This document shows positions 51,122 through 61,359 of a stretch of DNA of 64,000 bases, in pieces. Made by a program: the position numbers and the translations under genes. The stretch lies in contig JBHELB010000020.1 in assembly GCA_041859045.1 (NCBI GenBank), positions 1 to 64,000 of the forward strand. The letters are read 5' to 3'. The notes below the pieces were generated by a model that was given only the letters and a program-made list of their open reading frames with translations, was not told where the DNA came from and ran no database searches. Numbering within the stretch: the stretch's first letter is position 1; each line of letters begins with the position of its first letter. This stretch comes from JBHELB01 sp041859045 (GTDB lineage: Bacteria; Hydrogenedentota; Hydrogenedentia; Hydrogenedentales; SLHB01).

Positions 51122-51829
51122 ATGCGACAGGTTATGCGTGGGTTGATTTTGGTTGTTATTGGGACACTGTCCCTTTCCGGGGCACAGGCGCAGGCTCCTT
51201 CCGCCGATCCTACGGTGATGGAGCGCATTGCCCAGGCGGCCGTCGAACGGGTGTTGAGCCGCGTGCTCGATGTGCCGGTCCGCGTGGGGAGCGTCCGGCT
51301 CGACGGGAAGTCCGAATTCCTGGAGCTTAAGGAGTTCACGATCGCAAACCCCAGCGGATTCAAGGCGGACAGCGCGATCTCTGTTGGGACTGTTCGCGTT
51401 GAGGCCACGCCCCGTCTTCTGTTTTCAAAGGAGCCACTGATTCGCGTCGTGTCGGTGTCGCAACCGGTGATTAACGTCGAAACGGGACTGAAAGGCTCCA
51501 ACATCCTGACTCTTCTGCGCAACGCGAAGAAGGCCGGGGGGGTGCCGGAAAAGAAGCGCGGTCTTGCCAAAGATCTTCGCTTTCGCATAGAGAAAGGCAT
51601 TCTCGAGAAGGCCGAAGTAAACATGGATACTGCGTTTCTGAAGTCTGCGAACGACAGCAAGAAGATCGACAAGCTGGAAATGAGCTTCATGGGCACGGAC
51701 GGCCGCGGCGTGACGGCGCAGGAGGGAATGCAACAGTTTTTTCAACGTTTGATGAAGGAACTGGGCATTCTCGAGGAGTCTTCCACGGACACCCTTCCTG
51801 GACTTATCGGAGACATATTGAACCGGTAG
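51122..51829 (+). CDS. exported AsmA-like protein
   Basis: The ~235-residue protein has a signal peptide (MRGLILVVIGTLSLSGAQAQ) and then a domain like the N-terminal part of AsmA/YhdP: VPVRVGSVRLDGKSEFLELKEFTIANP and SVSQPVINVETGLKGSNI. AsmA-like proteins bridge lipids to the outer membrane. The short form lacks the long beta-groove of full-length AsmA. ATG 51122 follows AAGGAG; an ATG at 51107 overlaps the preceding stop and is an alternative. Confidence 0.65.
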   Translation: MRQVMRGLILVVIGTLSLSGAQAQAPSADPTVMERIAQAAVERVLSRVLDVPVRVGSVRLDGKSEFLELKEFTIANPSGFKADSAISVGTVRVEATPRLLFSKEPLIRVVSVSQPVINVETGLKGSNILTLLRNAKKAGGVPEKKRGLAKDLRFRIEKGILEKAEVNMDTAFLKSANDSKKIDKLEMSFMGTDGRGVTAQEGMQQFFQRLMKELGILEESSTDTLPGLIGDILNR

Positions 51830-51853
51830 CGGCATTCGCCGAAGGAGACCGAC

Positions 51854-53824
51854 ATGCGATTTTTTTCACGGGTGCTGCTTATCGGAATCTCGGTTCTCTG
51901 GATAGCGGGTTGCGCCACAACCAAACCACACGGGAAGGAACCACGCGATATGCGGCCTGCCCATGCCATTGATAAGGCCGTAAATGCGGCGGACTATCCC
52001 TTGCTTCCTGTGCCGCGCTCGGTGCAGTTTGGCACAGCGCGCTTCTTGCTTCCTATGCGGGGCGTGGCGTCCTTTCTCGGCGGCGAGGCCAATGAGCCGC
52101 TGGTTCAATCCCTCGCGGTCGACGCGCTGCGTGGCATCGGCGGCGCGTGGGGTACGGACACACAGCGCGGCGGCAAGATTGAGGCGCGCTTTGTGATCGA
52201 TTCTGGTTCGGTTCAGGAGGCCGAGGGCTATGTGTTGCGGGTCGACGCCGAGGGGCTGACCATCACGGCGCATGACGCCGCGGGCCTTTGGAACGGTGTG
52301 ATGACGCTGCGTCAGCTTGCCGCATGCGAAAAGGGGAGCTGGACGCTTCCCTTCTGCACGATCTATGACTACCCAAGCTTCCCGAATCGCGGGGTCATGC
52401 TCGATGTGTCGCGCGATAAAGTGCCCACCATGGAAACCCTGTACGGCATCGTGGACCGCATGGCGTCGTGGAAGCTCAACCAACTTCAGCTCTATACCGA
52501 GCACACGTTTGCTTACAAGGGCCACCCGAAGGTGTGGGAGAAGGCGTCGCCGATGACGCCGGAGGACATTCGCGCGCTTGATGCGTACTGTCGTGAACGC
52601 CACATCGAGTTGGTGCCGAACCAGAACTCCTTTGGCCACATGGGACGTTGGTTGCAGTACCCGGAATATCAACATTTGGGCGAGATCCTTGGGGGCTGCT
52701 CGGATCTCTGTGCGGTGGATCCCGATTGCATTCCTTTCCTGGAGGGGCTCTTCGCCGATCTGTTGCCGAACTTCACGAGCCGCCAGGTAAACGTGGGTTG
52801 TGACGAAACGATCTACTTGGGGAAAGGCCGCAGCAAAGAGGCCGTGCGCAAGCGCGGTGAAGGTCGGGTTTACCTCGAGTTTCTGACGAAGATCCGTGAT
52901 ATCGTGGCGAAACAGGGCTTTCGCATGCAGTTCTGGGGCGATATTATCATGCAGCATCCGGAGCTTGTTCCAGAGCTCCCGAAAGATGTAATCGCGATGG
53001 AGTGGGGGTATGAGGCCGATCACCCCTTCGAGGAACACGGCAAACGCTTCGCCGCTTCCGGCATCCCTTACTATGTTGTTCCCGGCACTTCCACTTGGCT
53101 GAGCTTCGCCGGCCGCACCGACAATGCGGTGAAGAATCTGCGCAATGCCGCCGTGAATGGAGCGAAGAACGGCGCAATCGGATATCTGATCACCGACTGG
53201 GGCGATTTGGGCCATTTTCAACCCATGCCCGCATCCTACCTTGGCTTTGTGTACGGTGCCGGACTGAGCTGGTGTGTCGAGACCAATCTGAACCTCGATA
53301 TTCCGCGCGCGCTGGATATGTGGGCGTTTGAAGACGCCGCGGGTGTGATGGGGCGTTTGGCGTATGATCTTGGCGATGCGTATGTGAAATCAGGAGCCCT
53401 CATTTTCAACCGAACTCTCTACTATCAAATCCTGCTTTTCCAGCCCGACGATCCAATGACCAAAAACCAATTGGCCCGCATCACGCGTGAAGGCTTACGC
53501 GCCACAGAAGAGGCTATCGATGCGGCTATGGCGAATCTTTCGCAGGCCCGTATGAATCGCGCCGACGCGGCGCAAATTGCGGAGGAGTTCACGCAGACGG
53601 CAAACCTCATGCGTTTCGCGTGCCATGTGGGCGATGCCCGACTTCGCGCGGGCGGCGTGGGCATTGCGCAGATTGCTTCGGAGGATAAGAAACAACTCGC
53701 GGATGAATTACGCCCGCTTATCGCGGAACATCGTCGTCTCTGGCTGTTGCGAAACCGCCCCGGCGGGCTCGACGACAGCGCCAAGCGCTTCGAGGATATA
53801 CTCGCGAAACTAGAAAGCCGGTGA
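51854..53824 (+). CDS. GH20 beta-N-acetylhexosaminidase-like lipoprotein
   Basis: The 656-residue protein has a lipobox (LWIAGCAT; Cys20), so it is a lipoprotein. After a GH20b-like domain, the GH20 barrel shows RGVMLDVSRDKVPTMETL, WKLNQLQLYTEHTF and the catalytic Asp317-Glu318 pair in VNVGCDETIYLG. GH20 enzymes remove terminal GlcNAc or GalNAc by substrate-assisted catalysis. The C-terminal ~200 residues form a helical domain. It follows the AsmA-like gene by 24 bases. Confidence 0.88.
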   Translation: MRFFSRVLLIGISVLWIAGCATTKPHGKEPRDMRPAHAIDKAVNAADYPLLPVPRSVQFGTARFLLPMRGVASFLGGEANEPLVQSLAVDALRGIGGAWGTDTQRGGKIEARFVIDSGSVQEAEGYVLRVDAEGLTITAHDAAGLWNGVMTLRQLAACEKGSWTLPFCTIYDYPSFPNRGVMLDVSRDKVPTMETLYGIVDRMASWKLNQLQLYTEHTFAYKGHPKVWEKASPMTPEDIRALDAYCRERHIELVPNQNSFGHMGRWLQYPEYQHLGEILGGCSDLCAVDPDCIPFLEGLFADLLPNFTSRQVNVGCDETIYLGKGRSKEAVRKRGEGRVYLEFLTKIRDIVAKQGFRMQFWGDIIMQHPELVPELPKDVIAMEWGYEADHPFEEHGKRFAASGIPYYVVPGTSTWLSFAGRTDNAVKNLRNAAVNGAKNGAIGYLITDWGDLGHFQPMPASYLGFVYGAGLSWCVETNLNLDIPRALDMWAFEDAAGVMGRLAYDLGDAYVKSGALIFNRTLYYQILLFQPDDPMTKNQLARITREGLRATEEAIDAAMANLSQARMNRADAAQIAEEFTQTANLMRFACHVGDARLRAGGVGIAQIASEDKKQLADELRPLIAEHRRLWLLRNRPGGLDDSAKRFEDILAKLESR

Positions 53825-53873
53825 GCGTGGAGCCACCGGCTTGAATATGGGTTTCGCTGTGTTGGTGAAACGA

Positions 53874-56576
53874 CTATTTGAATTCAACCCGGTCGATGCC
53901 GGCTAACCAGGCTTTCGAGCGTTCATTCTTTCCAGTGACTTCGAAGCGCAACGTGTGTTTTCCTGGCGTCGCCGTGATCTTTCCAAGTTCTACTGCTTGG
54001 GCTCGCATCACTTTCGGCGCGTAGCCATCAAAGGGCTGGCCGATCGGTTTCCCATCGAGAGAGACTTGTACAATCCCGAAGTCTGGCGCCTGAGTATAAA
54101 AGACGCGCAGCGAGCATTCGGCTTCTTGCGTGACGACCCATTCCGCGTCGACATATCCGCCGGGAGACGTCAGTTCGTTCGTGAAAAACAACTGCGCCCC
54201 ATTGCTCCATTCAGGCCCGAAGTCTTTCATCGGCTGTACCTGCGTTTTGCCGCCGTTGGTTGCGGTTATCTTTAGGAATTCGCCTTCGACAACACCCGTC
54301 GGATTCAGCGCGAAGAAATCGATGCCGAAGGTCTCGCGTGTCTTGTCCGCAACACTGAGCGTGAGCGTATGTTTTCCTTTGAGCAGGGTGTCCGAGGGCC
54401 CGACGCGGATATCCATCCAGCCCGGTTGGTCCGCGCGGCAGTCGATTTCCTCGCCGATCTGGTGACCATCCACCGCCACGCGCACTTGGCCCGTGTTCGG
54501 TCCTTGGAGCAGACGCAGACGAACGTCATGAGGGCCTTCGTCGCTTGTCTCGAAGGAGAAGTCGATTCCTGCGCGGGGACTGCGGCCCGACACCTCAAGA
54601 TAGGAGTCGCCGCTTGCGCCAGGTGTCTGCCCATCCACCACGTGTGTCGTTGCTCCGCCGCGAACACGCTTGCGGATAGCCTCCGCTTCGGTCACCGACG
54701 CAACTCTTTCACTTGGAAGGATGCGGACCGCATCCAGATACACGGTTCCCTCTACTGCGCGCACATGCAGATCGTGTGTTCCTGCTTTGAGGCGTGTGCG
54801 ACCGAGGGAAACTTCGGCCTCACACGACATCGTCGTGTTCAAGTTGTCAATACTCGCGACCAGCCGGGCGGCTCCGAACGTCGTGGGGGAAAGAGCCCTT
54901 ATGTCGTAGACGTCCTCCGTCGGAACTTCGATCTTGAGAACGGCTTCTTGTCCTTGCGCAAGCCGAAGCGCTTTACCTCCGCTAAACAATGCGTTTAAGT
55001 CCGCATCGGAAACGATGTCGCCCGTTCCTTGGGTACAGACATTCTCCGCCTCGCGCGCGGCCGCCGCTCGGACCGATTGCCATAGGCGTTCTTTCACCGC
55101 AGGGATAGGCGTCTTTGTCACGGTGGCGTCTGGCGCGAAATAGCCAAAGGTTACGCCAGCGTAATCCGCAATGTACTCGTTCGCGTGACCGTGTTCGATG
55201 CCGCCGCGAAAGGTTTGCTGGAAGGGAATCAGATCCACCGTCTGCAATCGATACGCGTGGCAACGCCCTTGGGGATCGTCAAGGTATCCACAGCCCCAGA
55301 GCGGCTGACTTCCCACTTTTCCGAAGTACCAGCCGCCATTGAAATAGTCCTCGGTCCCAGTTCCGTTATACGCCGTGTTGTCGCGGCCGTCGATCCAGAG
55401 CATCTCGTCGCCTTCGAGGAAGCCCAGTCCCGGGCCTTCGCCCTGCATTGCGTGCGACACGCCGCACCATTGCCCGCGCCCAGTCGCCTCAAGAATTGGG
55501 AAGAGCTTCCCCGCTTCAGTCGGGTTCTGGCGATGCCATGTCGCGTGGAAGCGGCCCGTATTCTTTCCTGGCTTTCCGCGCTGTCCACCCCATTCCAACG
55601 AAGCGGTCAGCGGCAGCGCGCCGTCATTCACGAGTTCGACTCGGATTCCGTTCGCAAACGGCATGGGCCAATACGAGTAGTAGACCCCATCCTTGCTCCC
55701 GCAGAGGAGTCCTTGGGAAGCGCCCGTTGGGAAGGGCGCGAGGAAGAAGTCGCCCAGCGGCACGTTCACCTGCGGTTCGGCCGCACCATCGACGGTGACA
55801 CGGAGCACCGCTTCACGCCGGACTTTCAAGGATGTGCTCTCGACGCGCAGTTTTAGGGCGTAGACCGAGCCTGCGCCGTCAAATTGGCCCAGCAGCGCGC
55901 TCTTTCCTGGCTCGATAGTGGCATTTCCCGCGGAGAAAGACTCCTTGACCGCTTCGGGCCAGGGGTTTTCGCCTAGCGCGTTCCATGCCTTCACGACGCG
56001 ATCGAGTTTCTTTCTCGCACTGCGTCCGAGTTCAGGCGTGAAGGTTTTGACGCCCATCGCTTTTGGAAACTTGCGGTAAGTAATCTGGTAAAAATTGATC
56101 CGTTCACGCGTAACGATCTTGAGACTCTTGCGGTACGGCAACGGCACGTAACTTGTCCACCCGCCCATCGCATTCACCGACAGCGGCGCGACAAAAGGCG
56201 GTTGCTTGTTTAGGAACATATCCTCGAACTTGTCAAAGGCTAGACGCGGCTCCGTTTCACCGTCGAAGTAGAACTCGATACGCCGAGGTCCGGGATTCGC
56301 GGACCAGATGCGGTACACGCAGCCCGGTCCTTGATCTTCGAAGATGACAAACGCCCCGTTCTCCTCGCGTAGTGCCGAGTTCGTGCCCGAGAACCCGTCG
56401 TCATTGCCGCCCGAACGGTCATAGCTCGACACTTGTAGCCCTTCATCCAGTCGGAGTTCGGGAAGACGAGTCGTGTCGATCAGCTCGAGCAGATCGCCTG
56501 TGCTGCGCAACGCCCACGCGCTGCCCTGCGCAAGCACCAGTAACGCGCACAGACCCAGCGCCTTGTGCAATTTCAT
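53874..56576 (-). CDS. DUF2961 (GH172-like) exported glycosidase with C-terminal CBM-like domains
   Basis: The 900-residue protein has a signal peptide (KALGLCALLVLAQGSAWA) and a GH172 core (~40-440): LQVSSYDRSGGNDDG, FNGGWYFGK preceded by NGTGTEDY. GH172 members hydrolyse fructan dianhydrides or arabinans; the exact substrate is unknown. The rest (~550-900) contains at least two beta-rich modules that look like carbohydrate-binding domains (TFGIDFFALNPTG near ~750, KHTLRFEVTGKN near the end). It converges on the GH20 gene and is coupled to the GT2 gene. Confidence 0.85.
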   Translation of the reverse strand: MKLHKALGLCALLVLAQGSAWALRSTGDLLELIDTTRLPELRLDEGLQVSSYDRSGGNDDGFSGTNSALREENGAFVIFEDQGPGCVYRIWSANPGPRRIEFYFDGETEPRLAFDKFEDMFLNKQPPFVAPLSVNAMGGWTSYVPLPYRKSLKIVTRERINFYQITYRKFPKAMGVKTFTPELGRSARKKLDRVVKAWNALGENPWPEAVKESFSAGNATIEPGKSALLGQFDGAGSVYALKLRVESTSLKVRREAVLRVTVDGAAEPQVNVPLGDFFLAPFPTGASQGLLCGSKDGVYYSYWPMPFANGIRVELVNDGALPLTASLEWGGQRGKPGKNTGRFHATWHRQNPTEAGKLFPILEATGRGQWCGVSHAMQGEGPGLGFLEGDEMLWIDGRDNTAYNGTGTEDYFNGGWYFGKVGSQPLWGCGYLDDPQGRCHAYRLQTVDLIPFQQTFRGGIEHGHANEYIADYAGVTFGYFAPDATVTKTPIPAVKERLWQSVRAAAAREAENVCTQGTGDIVSDADLNALFSGGKALRLAQGQEAVLKIEVPTEDVYDIRALSPTTFGAARLVASIDNLNTTMSCEAEVSLGRTRLKAGTHDLHVRAVEGTVYLDAVRILPSERVASVTEAEAIRKRVRGGATTHVVDGQTPGASGDSYLEVSGRSPRAGIDFSFETSDEGPHDVRLRLLQGPNTGQVRVAVDGHQIGEEIDCRADQPGWMDIRVGPSDTLLKGKHTLTLSVADKTRETFGIDFFALNPTGVVEGEFLKITATNGGKTQVQPMKDFGPEWSNGAQLFFTNELTSPGGYVDAEWVVTQEAECSLRVFYTQAPDFGIVQVSLDGKPIGQPFDGYAPKVMRAQAVELGKITATPGKHTLRFEVTGKNERSKAWLAGIDRVEFK

Positions 56577-57961
56577 GTGACTTCTCCTTGTTTCATCAAT
56601 TCTGAGCCGCTATTTTCAGCGGGTCTTCCTTCCACGCGATGCTCGAACGTCCTGCCGCGCCAGGTCATCGGGCGACGAAGCAGTATTTGCCACGCGGTAC
56701 ACAGTTCGATCCATACGCGCAGCAGACCCGTGATCGGATGGAGCCAGGGCACGATCGCGCGCATTCGGCACAGGCGTCGATGCGCGCTATAAATGCGGAC
56801 ATATTCGACATACATCATCGCGCCGCCGATCACGAAGAGGCTAAGGCCGATGGAAAAACCATCCAACACTTGATGCCATATCCCGAGCACCACAGCCGGG
56901 AGGGGCAAAACATAGGGGATCGTCCACAGGGGTGCTTTAGCGAGCGCCGTTAACGCCGAGTTGTTCACTCCAACGCGGTTCTTGCGCACGGTCGTGCGTA
57001 TCGTGTTGAGAAAGCCCGCATACAAACGCACGCGCACCATCGACGCCGACCACATGATACCCATGCGGCCCCCCCAGAGCTTGACGGTTTCCGCCAGGAT
57101 GGTGTCCTCGGGCTGTTGCCCCGGACATACCGAGTGGCCGCCGCTCTCCAGGTAAGCGCGCCGGCGCACAAGGGTAAACGCGCCGACGCCGATGGCAGGG
57201 GACGATTTCCGATTGAACTTCTCCATGTCCGACTCGTGGATCATCGAACCCCAACCCGGCGCCAGAATGAGTTCTTCTCCGAAACTGCCGTTGTCGAGGA
57301 AGGGTACGCAGGTTAGAAAGTCGAACCCCTCGCGCTCGGCGTAATCGACCGCGAGACGAAGCGTGTTGGGATGCATCATCACGTCGGCGTCGCTCAATAG
57401 CAGCCATTCGTTGGACGCGTCCGCTTGCTCTATCGCGCGCCAAATGGCGTTTGCCTTGCCCAGCCAGCCTTCCTGTACCGGCGGGTCGTGAAGCACCCGA
57501 AGCGCAGGGAATTCCGAGCGCAACTGCTCTAGAATTTTCCCCGTACGATCGGTGGAGTGGTCGTTAACCGCGATAATCTCCAGACATGGGTAATCGAGCG
57601 CCATCAATCGCCGCACCGCGGGTTCGATGCAGTCCTCTTCGTTTCGCGCGGGGGCGATCAGCGTTACGCCCGGCCAATCTGAACGCGAGCTCTTTTGCAT
57701 TTCTTGTTCAGGCCCAAGGCAGAACATCACACGTTGATGCTGCAAAAACATCCGCCGCCGCAAATAGACCAGCGACCACGCCAATAGCCAGAAAGGCAAC
57801 GCAAGCCAGACCAGAAGCGTTTTCCCGGTAACAAGCGCCGCGATGATGAGTGCCATCACGCCAACGCGCGTTATCAGGATCAGCCACTGGGCGTACAGTC
57901 GCCGCGTTTTCGGAAAGCGATAGGAGTAAGGCGTTCGTTCTCTGCGCGTGCGCCGTGCCAT
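56573..57961 (-). CDS. GT2-family membrane glycosyltransferase
   Basis: The 462-residue protein has two N-terminal membrane helices, a GT-A domain (VTLIAPARNEEDCIEPAVR, EWLLLSDADV with the metal DxD, QQPEDTILAE) and two to four C-terminal helices. The order resembles hopanoid/carotenoid-associated GT2 enzymes. Its acceptor is unknown. Its stop overlaps the start of the GH172 gene by four bases. Confidence 0.83.
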   Translation of the reverse strand: MARRTRRERTPYSYRFPKTRRLYAQWLILITRVGVMALIIAALVTGKTLLVWLALPFWLLAWSLVYLRRRMFLQHQRVMFCLGPEQEMQKSSRSDWPGVTLIAPARNEEDCIEPAVRRLMALDYPCLEIIAVNDHSTDRTGKILEQLRSEFPALRVLHDPPVQEGWLGKANAIWRAIEQADASNEWLLLSDADVMMHPNTLRLAVDYAEREGFDFLTCVPFLDNGSFGEELILAPGWGSMIHESDMEKFNRKSSPAIGVGAFTLVRRRAYLESGGHSVCPGQQPEDTILAETVKLWGGRMGIMWSASMVRVRLYAGFLNTIRTTVRKNRVGVNNSALTALAKAPLWTIPYVLPLPAVVLGIWHQVLDGFSIGLSLFVIGGAMMYVEYVRIYSAHRRLCRMRAIVPWLHPITGLLRVWIELCTAWQILLRRPMTWRGRTFEHRVEGRPAENSGSELMKQGEVT

Positions 57962-57970
57962 TACGGTCTC

Positions 57971-59329
57971 CTATTCCGCCACCACGGCATGCGAGCGGCC
58001 CTCGGGGCGAGGAAGACCTACGGTGATCCAGATAGGAATCGCCATGAACGCCGCCACTATGCCAAAGGCCGTGGCCGCGCCGAACTGCCAATACAGCACG
58101 CACCCCAAGAGAGGGCCGGCTGCCCGAGCCAATGCGCCCAGCGAGCGGAACACGCCCAGCACACGGCCTTGCTCGTGTTCCGGCGTATAAAGCGATACCA
58201 AGGCGGTCATGCACGGGAGGATCTGCGCCGACCCCATTGCCATCAACAATAACCCCAGGTAGAGGAACGGCCAGCTTTCCGAGAACCCAATCAAGAGCAA
58301 CGCCGGAACGAGCGTCAACAGGCCATGAAGGCTCATCCTGCGCGGACCGATAAGATCGGCGCGCCGCCGGACATAGCCCCCTTGCACCAAGGCCAAGACG
58401 ACGCCCACGAACAGCATCATGAGGGCGATGTGTTTCGGTCCCCAGTGAAAACGTTCGGCCGCCAGGAAGCTCAGCGAGAATTCCATCCCGGAAAAAGTCG
58501 TTAGGTAGAGAAAATAAGCGATATTTGTCCGCGTTACGCCGGGATACTCAACGACGTGAAAGAGGGCGATCGGATTGATGGTTCGCACCCGCTCCACGCG
58601 TGCGCCGTTGCCTTCGGGCAGGGTTTCGGGAAAGCGCCGCCAGATCATGCCCAGATTGACAACCGCCAGTATCAGCGCCACGAGCGCCGGGGTCGAGTAC
58701 GGATTCACGCCATAGGCTGCCCACGCGGGGAAATGGCTAGAAAGGTTGATCGTTGCGGAGAACCCGCCGATGGCCGGACCGCCAATGAACCCGAGGCCAA
58801 AGGCCAAACCGATCAACGCCATCCCTTTGGAGCGGTTGCGGCTCGACGTCACATCCGCCACCACCGCGCTGGCTGTCGCGATATTGCCGCTCATCACGCC
58901 GCCGACGAACCGCGAGAGCACCAGCATCTCGAAGCTGCCTGCAAAGAACCAGATGAGATAGGAAAGGACCGTTCCGAAGGTTGAAATAATCAGGATAGGC
59001 CGACGTCCATAGCGATCCGAGAGCCGTCCGATCATCGGCGCACAGAGAAACTGGAGTAAGGAGTAGACCGACCCCAGCAGTCCGCCAAACAGGACCGTGC
59101 TTCCCATGCCATGTGAAGGGCCCGCCCACGTCTCGAGTTGCTGCGTGATTCGCAGCAGCATGCCCATCAGGCCATCGCCTTCCGACACCGCGCGATAATA
59201 CTCAAGCATGCTGGGGTACAGCGGGAAAATGATCGAAAAACCCACCAAGTCGATGAACAGCGTTACGCACATCACCGTGAGCACGGAACGTGCCCGTGGC
59301 GTCAACGATTCAGCGGATGCGTTCGACAT
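57971..59329 (-). CDS. MFS transporter (TetA/multidrug-like)
   Basis: The 452-residue protein has 12 predicted membrane helices and the MFS loop motif GRLSDRYGRRPILI between helices 2 and 3. Helices cluster as 6+6 around a central cytosolic loop (~225-255). Family members export small molecules by proton antiport. No regulator lies next to it. The next gene downstream (GT2) starts nine bases away. Confidence 0.88.
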   Translation of the reverse strand: MSNASAESLTPRARSVLTVMCVTLFIDLVGFSIIFPLYPSMLEYYRAVSEGDGLMGMLLRITQQLETWAGPSHGMGSTVLFGGLLGSVYSLLQFLCAPMIGRLSDRYGRRPILIISTFGTVLSYLIWFFAGSFEMLVLSRFVGGVMSGNIATASAVVADVTSSRNRSKGMALIGLAFGLGFIGGPAIGGFSATINLSSHFPAWAAYGVNPYSTPALVALILAVVNLGMIWRRFPETLPEGNGARVERVRTINPIALFHVVEYPGVTRTNIAYFLYLTTFSGMEFSLSFLAAERFHWGPKHIALMMLFVGVVLALVQGGYVRRRADLIGPRRMSLHGLLTLVPALLLIGFSESWPFLYLGLLLMAMGSAQILPCMTALVSLYTPEHEQGRVLGVFRSLGALARAAGPLLGCVLYWQFGAATAFGIVAAFMAIPIWITVGLPRPEGRSHAVVAE

Positions 59330-59566
59330 GGTTTATTCCTGCCGGCGGGGCCGGATTGGGTTGTAGATGGGCCTTGAAAGGCCCCAATCAAACAGCCAGT
59401 ACTATACGAGCCCGCCAAGAGAGCGGTCAAATAGACGATAGAGCCCAACCGCTGGAAATACACTCGCGGCAACTTAAGCTCAAATCATGTTTTTTACCCC
59501 CGTTTTTTGATTTCCCCCCGGCCTTGACGCGATGATAGTTTCGGCAGTTTACAGGGGAGCGTCTTC

Positions 59567-60247
59567 ATGGGGCGGACAAACGCGGAAATTTTCGATATCC
59601 TGTCGCGGCATGACCGGTTGTATGAGTATGCACCGGAGTCGTTGCAGGCGCTTGATGCGCTGCTGCCTGACAAGGGGCGTGTCCTCGACGTCGGTTGTGG
59701 CGATGGCGCGATCGGTTCGGCGCTGCATGGGGCGTTGGTCGTGGGGTTCGATATCTCGGCCCGATGCGCGGTGCTGGCGAACCGGCGTGGCGTACGGGCG
59801 TCCGTGGCGGATGCGGTGGCGGGATTTCCGTTCGCCGCCGGCAGTTTCGACACGGTGTATTGCGTGGACGTGTTGCACCATTTGGGCGGACGCTGGGCGG
59901 CGGTCTTCAGCGAAATTGCGCGGGTACTTGTTCCTCAGGGGCGTCTCATCATTGTCGAGCCCGATGCACGTAACCCGTTTGTCCGCTGGACGCAAGCGCC
60001 CGAGTCATGGATCCGCGTTGCCCCGTACGACAACGAACCTGCCATTGACCCCGCTGAACTCCTTCCGTTGCTCAAGAAACTTGGTTTTGAAACCTCCTGC
60101 GAGCCGTTTGAGTTGGAGGCAAATCAGGTCGTACGCGATATTTTCCCCCTGTGGCAGCGTGCGTTGAAGGCGCCATTTGTCTTGGCGCTCGCGTGGTGGT
60201 GCCGGGGACGTCCCAACAAGTTTCTCATCCGCGCCTCAAGGGCTTAG
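59567..60247 (+). CDS. class I SAM-dependent methyltransferase
   Basis: The 226-residue protein has motif I VLDVGCGDGAIGSAL, an acidic motif II (VGFDIS), motif III AAGSFDTVYCVDVLHHLG and the post-motif VLVPQGRLIIVEPD. It is a Methyltransf_11-like enzyme with unknown acceptor. The ATG is preceded by AGGGGAG. It is divergent from the MFS gene and followed by comF. Confidence 0.85.
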   Translation: MGRTNAEIFDILSRHDRLYEYAPESLQALDALLPDKGRVLDVGCGDGAIGSALHGALVVGFDISARCAVLANRRGVRASVADAVAGFPFAAGSFDTVYCVDVLHHLGGRWAAVFSEIARVLVPQGRLIIVEPDARNPFVRWTQAPESWIRVAPYDNEPAIDPAELLPLLKKLGFETSCEPFELEANQVVRDIFPLWQRALKAPFVLALAWWCRGRPNKFLIRASRA

Positions 60248-60303
60248 ATCGCCTGACGTAAGAGCGTGGTCACTTCGCATTAGGCAGATAGGAGGGAGGA
60301 AAC

Positions 60304-61068
60304 GTGAGCGGCTTGGCGTTGACCCTCAAGAATCTTTTCCTGCCCCAGTTCTGTCAGCAATGCCGCATGCGTCTACTCACCGAGGAGAACGGCTACTTTT
60401 GCCCGACCTGTTGGGAGCGCAGTCCGCGCGTGATCAGGCCGTTTTGTACGGTCTGCGGAAAGCCGCATCCAGGCATGGTCGGCTACGGTTCCCCCCACAA
60501 CTTCCCCTGTGCCGACTGCCGTGAACACGCAAAGCCGAACCGCTCCTTGCGCCGGGTCTACGGCGCGGCGGTTTATGCCGAGGCGGTGGAGGGGGCCGTC
60601 AAACTTCTGAAATTTCACGGGAAGGTGCGCCTGGCGAAGCCGCTGGGGGAACTGATGGCCGTTTTCGCGCGGGAGGAGATGGAGACGGACGAGTACGACC
60701 TCATCATGCCCGTACCGTTGCACCGGGTTCGCGAGCGGCACAGGGGATTTAATCAGTCGCGTCTCTTGGCCGAGCGCATTCTGGGCGAATTCCCTAACGC
60801 GACGCTGGATGAATCCCTGAAGCGAATCCGCCCAACCCAGGTGCAGAGCCGAATCTCCGATCCGGCGGATCGCAAGAAGAATGTGGTGGGGGCCTTTGCA
60901 GTAGAGCAGGGAATACACTTGAAGGGACGCCGGATATTGCTTATCGATGACGTCGTGACGACTGCGGGCACCGTCCGGGAATGTGCCAAAGCGCTCCGAA
61001 AGGCCGACGCCGCCTTTGTCGATGTTTTGGCGGCAGCCCTTGCGGTGAAGAAGCCAATTCTTACTTAA
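60304..61068 (+). CDS. comF: ComF-family phosphoribosyltransferase-like protein
   Basis: The 254-residue protein has the zinc-binding double CxxC pairs at the N terminus (FCQQCRM ... FCPTCWE ... FCTVCGK ... PCADCRE) and the PRTase domain with LIMPVPLHRVRERHRGFNQS and the PRPP loop LLIDDVVTTAGTVRECA. ComF is a cytosolic ATPase or phosphoribosyltransferase-like factor needed for DNA uptake in competent bacteria. The GTG start has a strong GGAGGAAA. Its last eight bases overlap the convergent small gene. Confidence 0.93.
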   Translation: MSGLALTLKNLFLPQFCQQCRMRLLTEENGYFCPTCWERSPRVIRPFCTVCGKPHPGMVGYGSPHNFPCADCREHAKPNRSLRRVYGAAVYAEAVEGAVKLLKFHGKVRLAKPLGELMAVFAREEMETDEYDLIMPVPLHRVRERHRGFNQSRLLAERILGEFPNATLDESLKRIRPTQVQSRISDPADRKKNVVGAFAVEQGIHLKGRRILLIDDVVTTAGTVRECAKALRKADAAFVDVLAAALAVKKPILT

Positions 61069-61249
61069 TATCGGCCGTGAAACTCTTAAAAAAGCCGCTC
61101 AAACCGGTCAGCTTCTTCAGTTTTACATCCTCAAGCCGGTAGAGTTTCAGCTTGTGCGCAGCCTCCTCGGGGGTCGCGGCGATCACGGTCCCCACCTCGA
61201 TGGTGTCCTCGTGTCGCTTGTTTGTCGCCATATACTCGTAGACGGCCAC
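61061..61249 (-). CDS. orphan GspF/PilC N-terminal-like small protein
   Basis: The 62-residue protein opens AVYEYMATNKRHEDTIEVGTVIAATPEEAAHKLKLYRL. This is the beginning of GspF/PilC proteins, but no membrane helices follow and the frame ends after a short helix. It has its own strong promoter (61360-61388) and AAGGAGG 7 bases before the GTG. It may be a stand-alone adaptor or a truncated GspF; no other secretion gene is present. Confidence 0.7.
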   Translation of the reverse strand: MAVYEYMATNKRHEDTIEVGTVIAATPEEAAHKLKLYRLEDVKLKKLTGLSGFFKSFTADIK

Positions 61250-61359
61250 TGTTCATCCTCCTTAGTCTGCCTGGTTGACGCTGAATTAGTGCGAAGAAAT
61301 CTTTGGAGTGGCAGACGTATGAGAATGTTTAATCTAGCAAAAACTCGATTGATGATGGT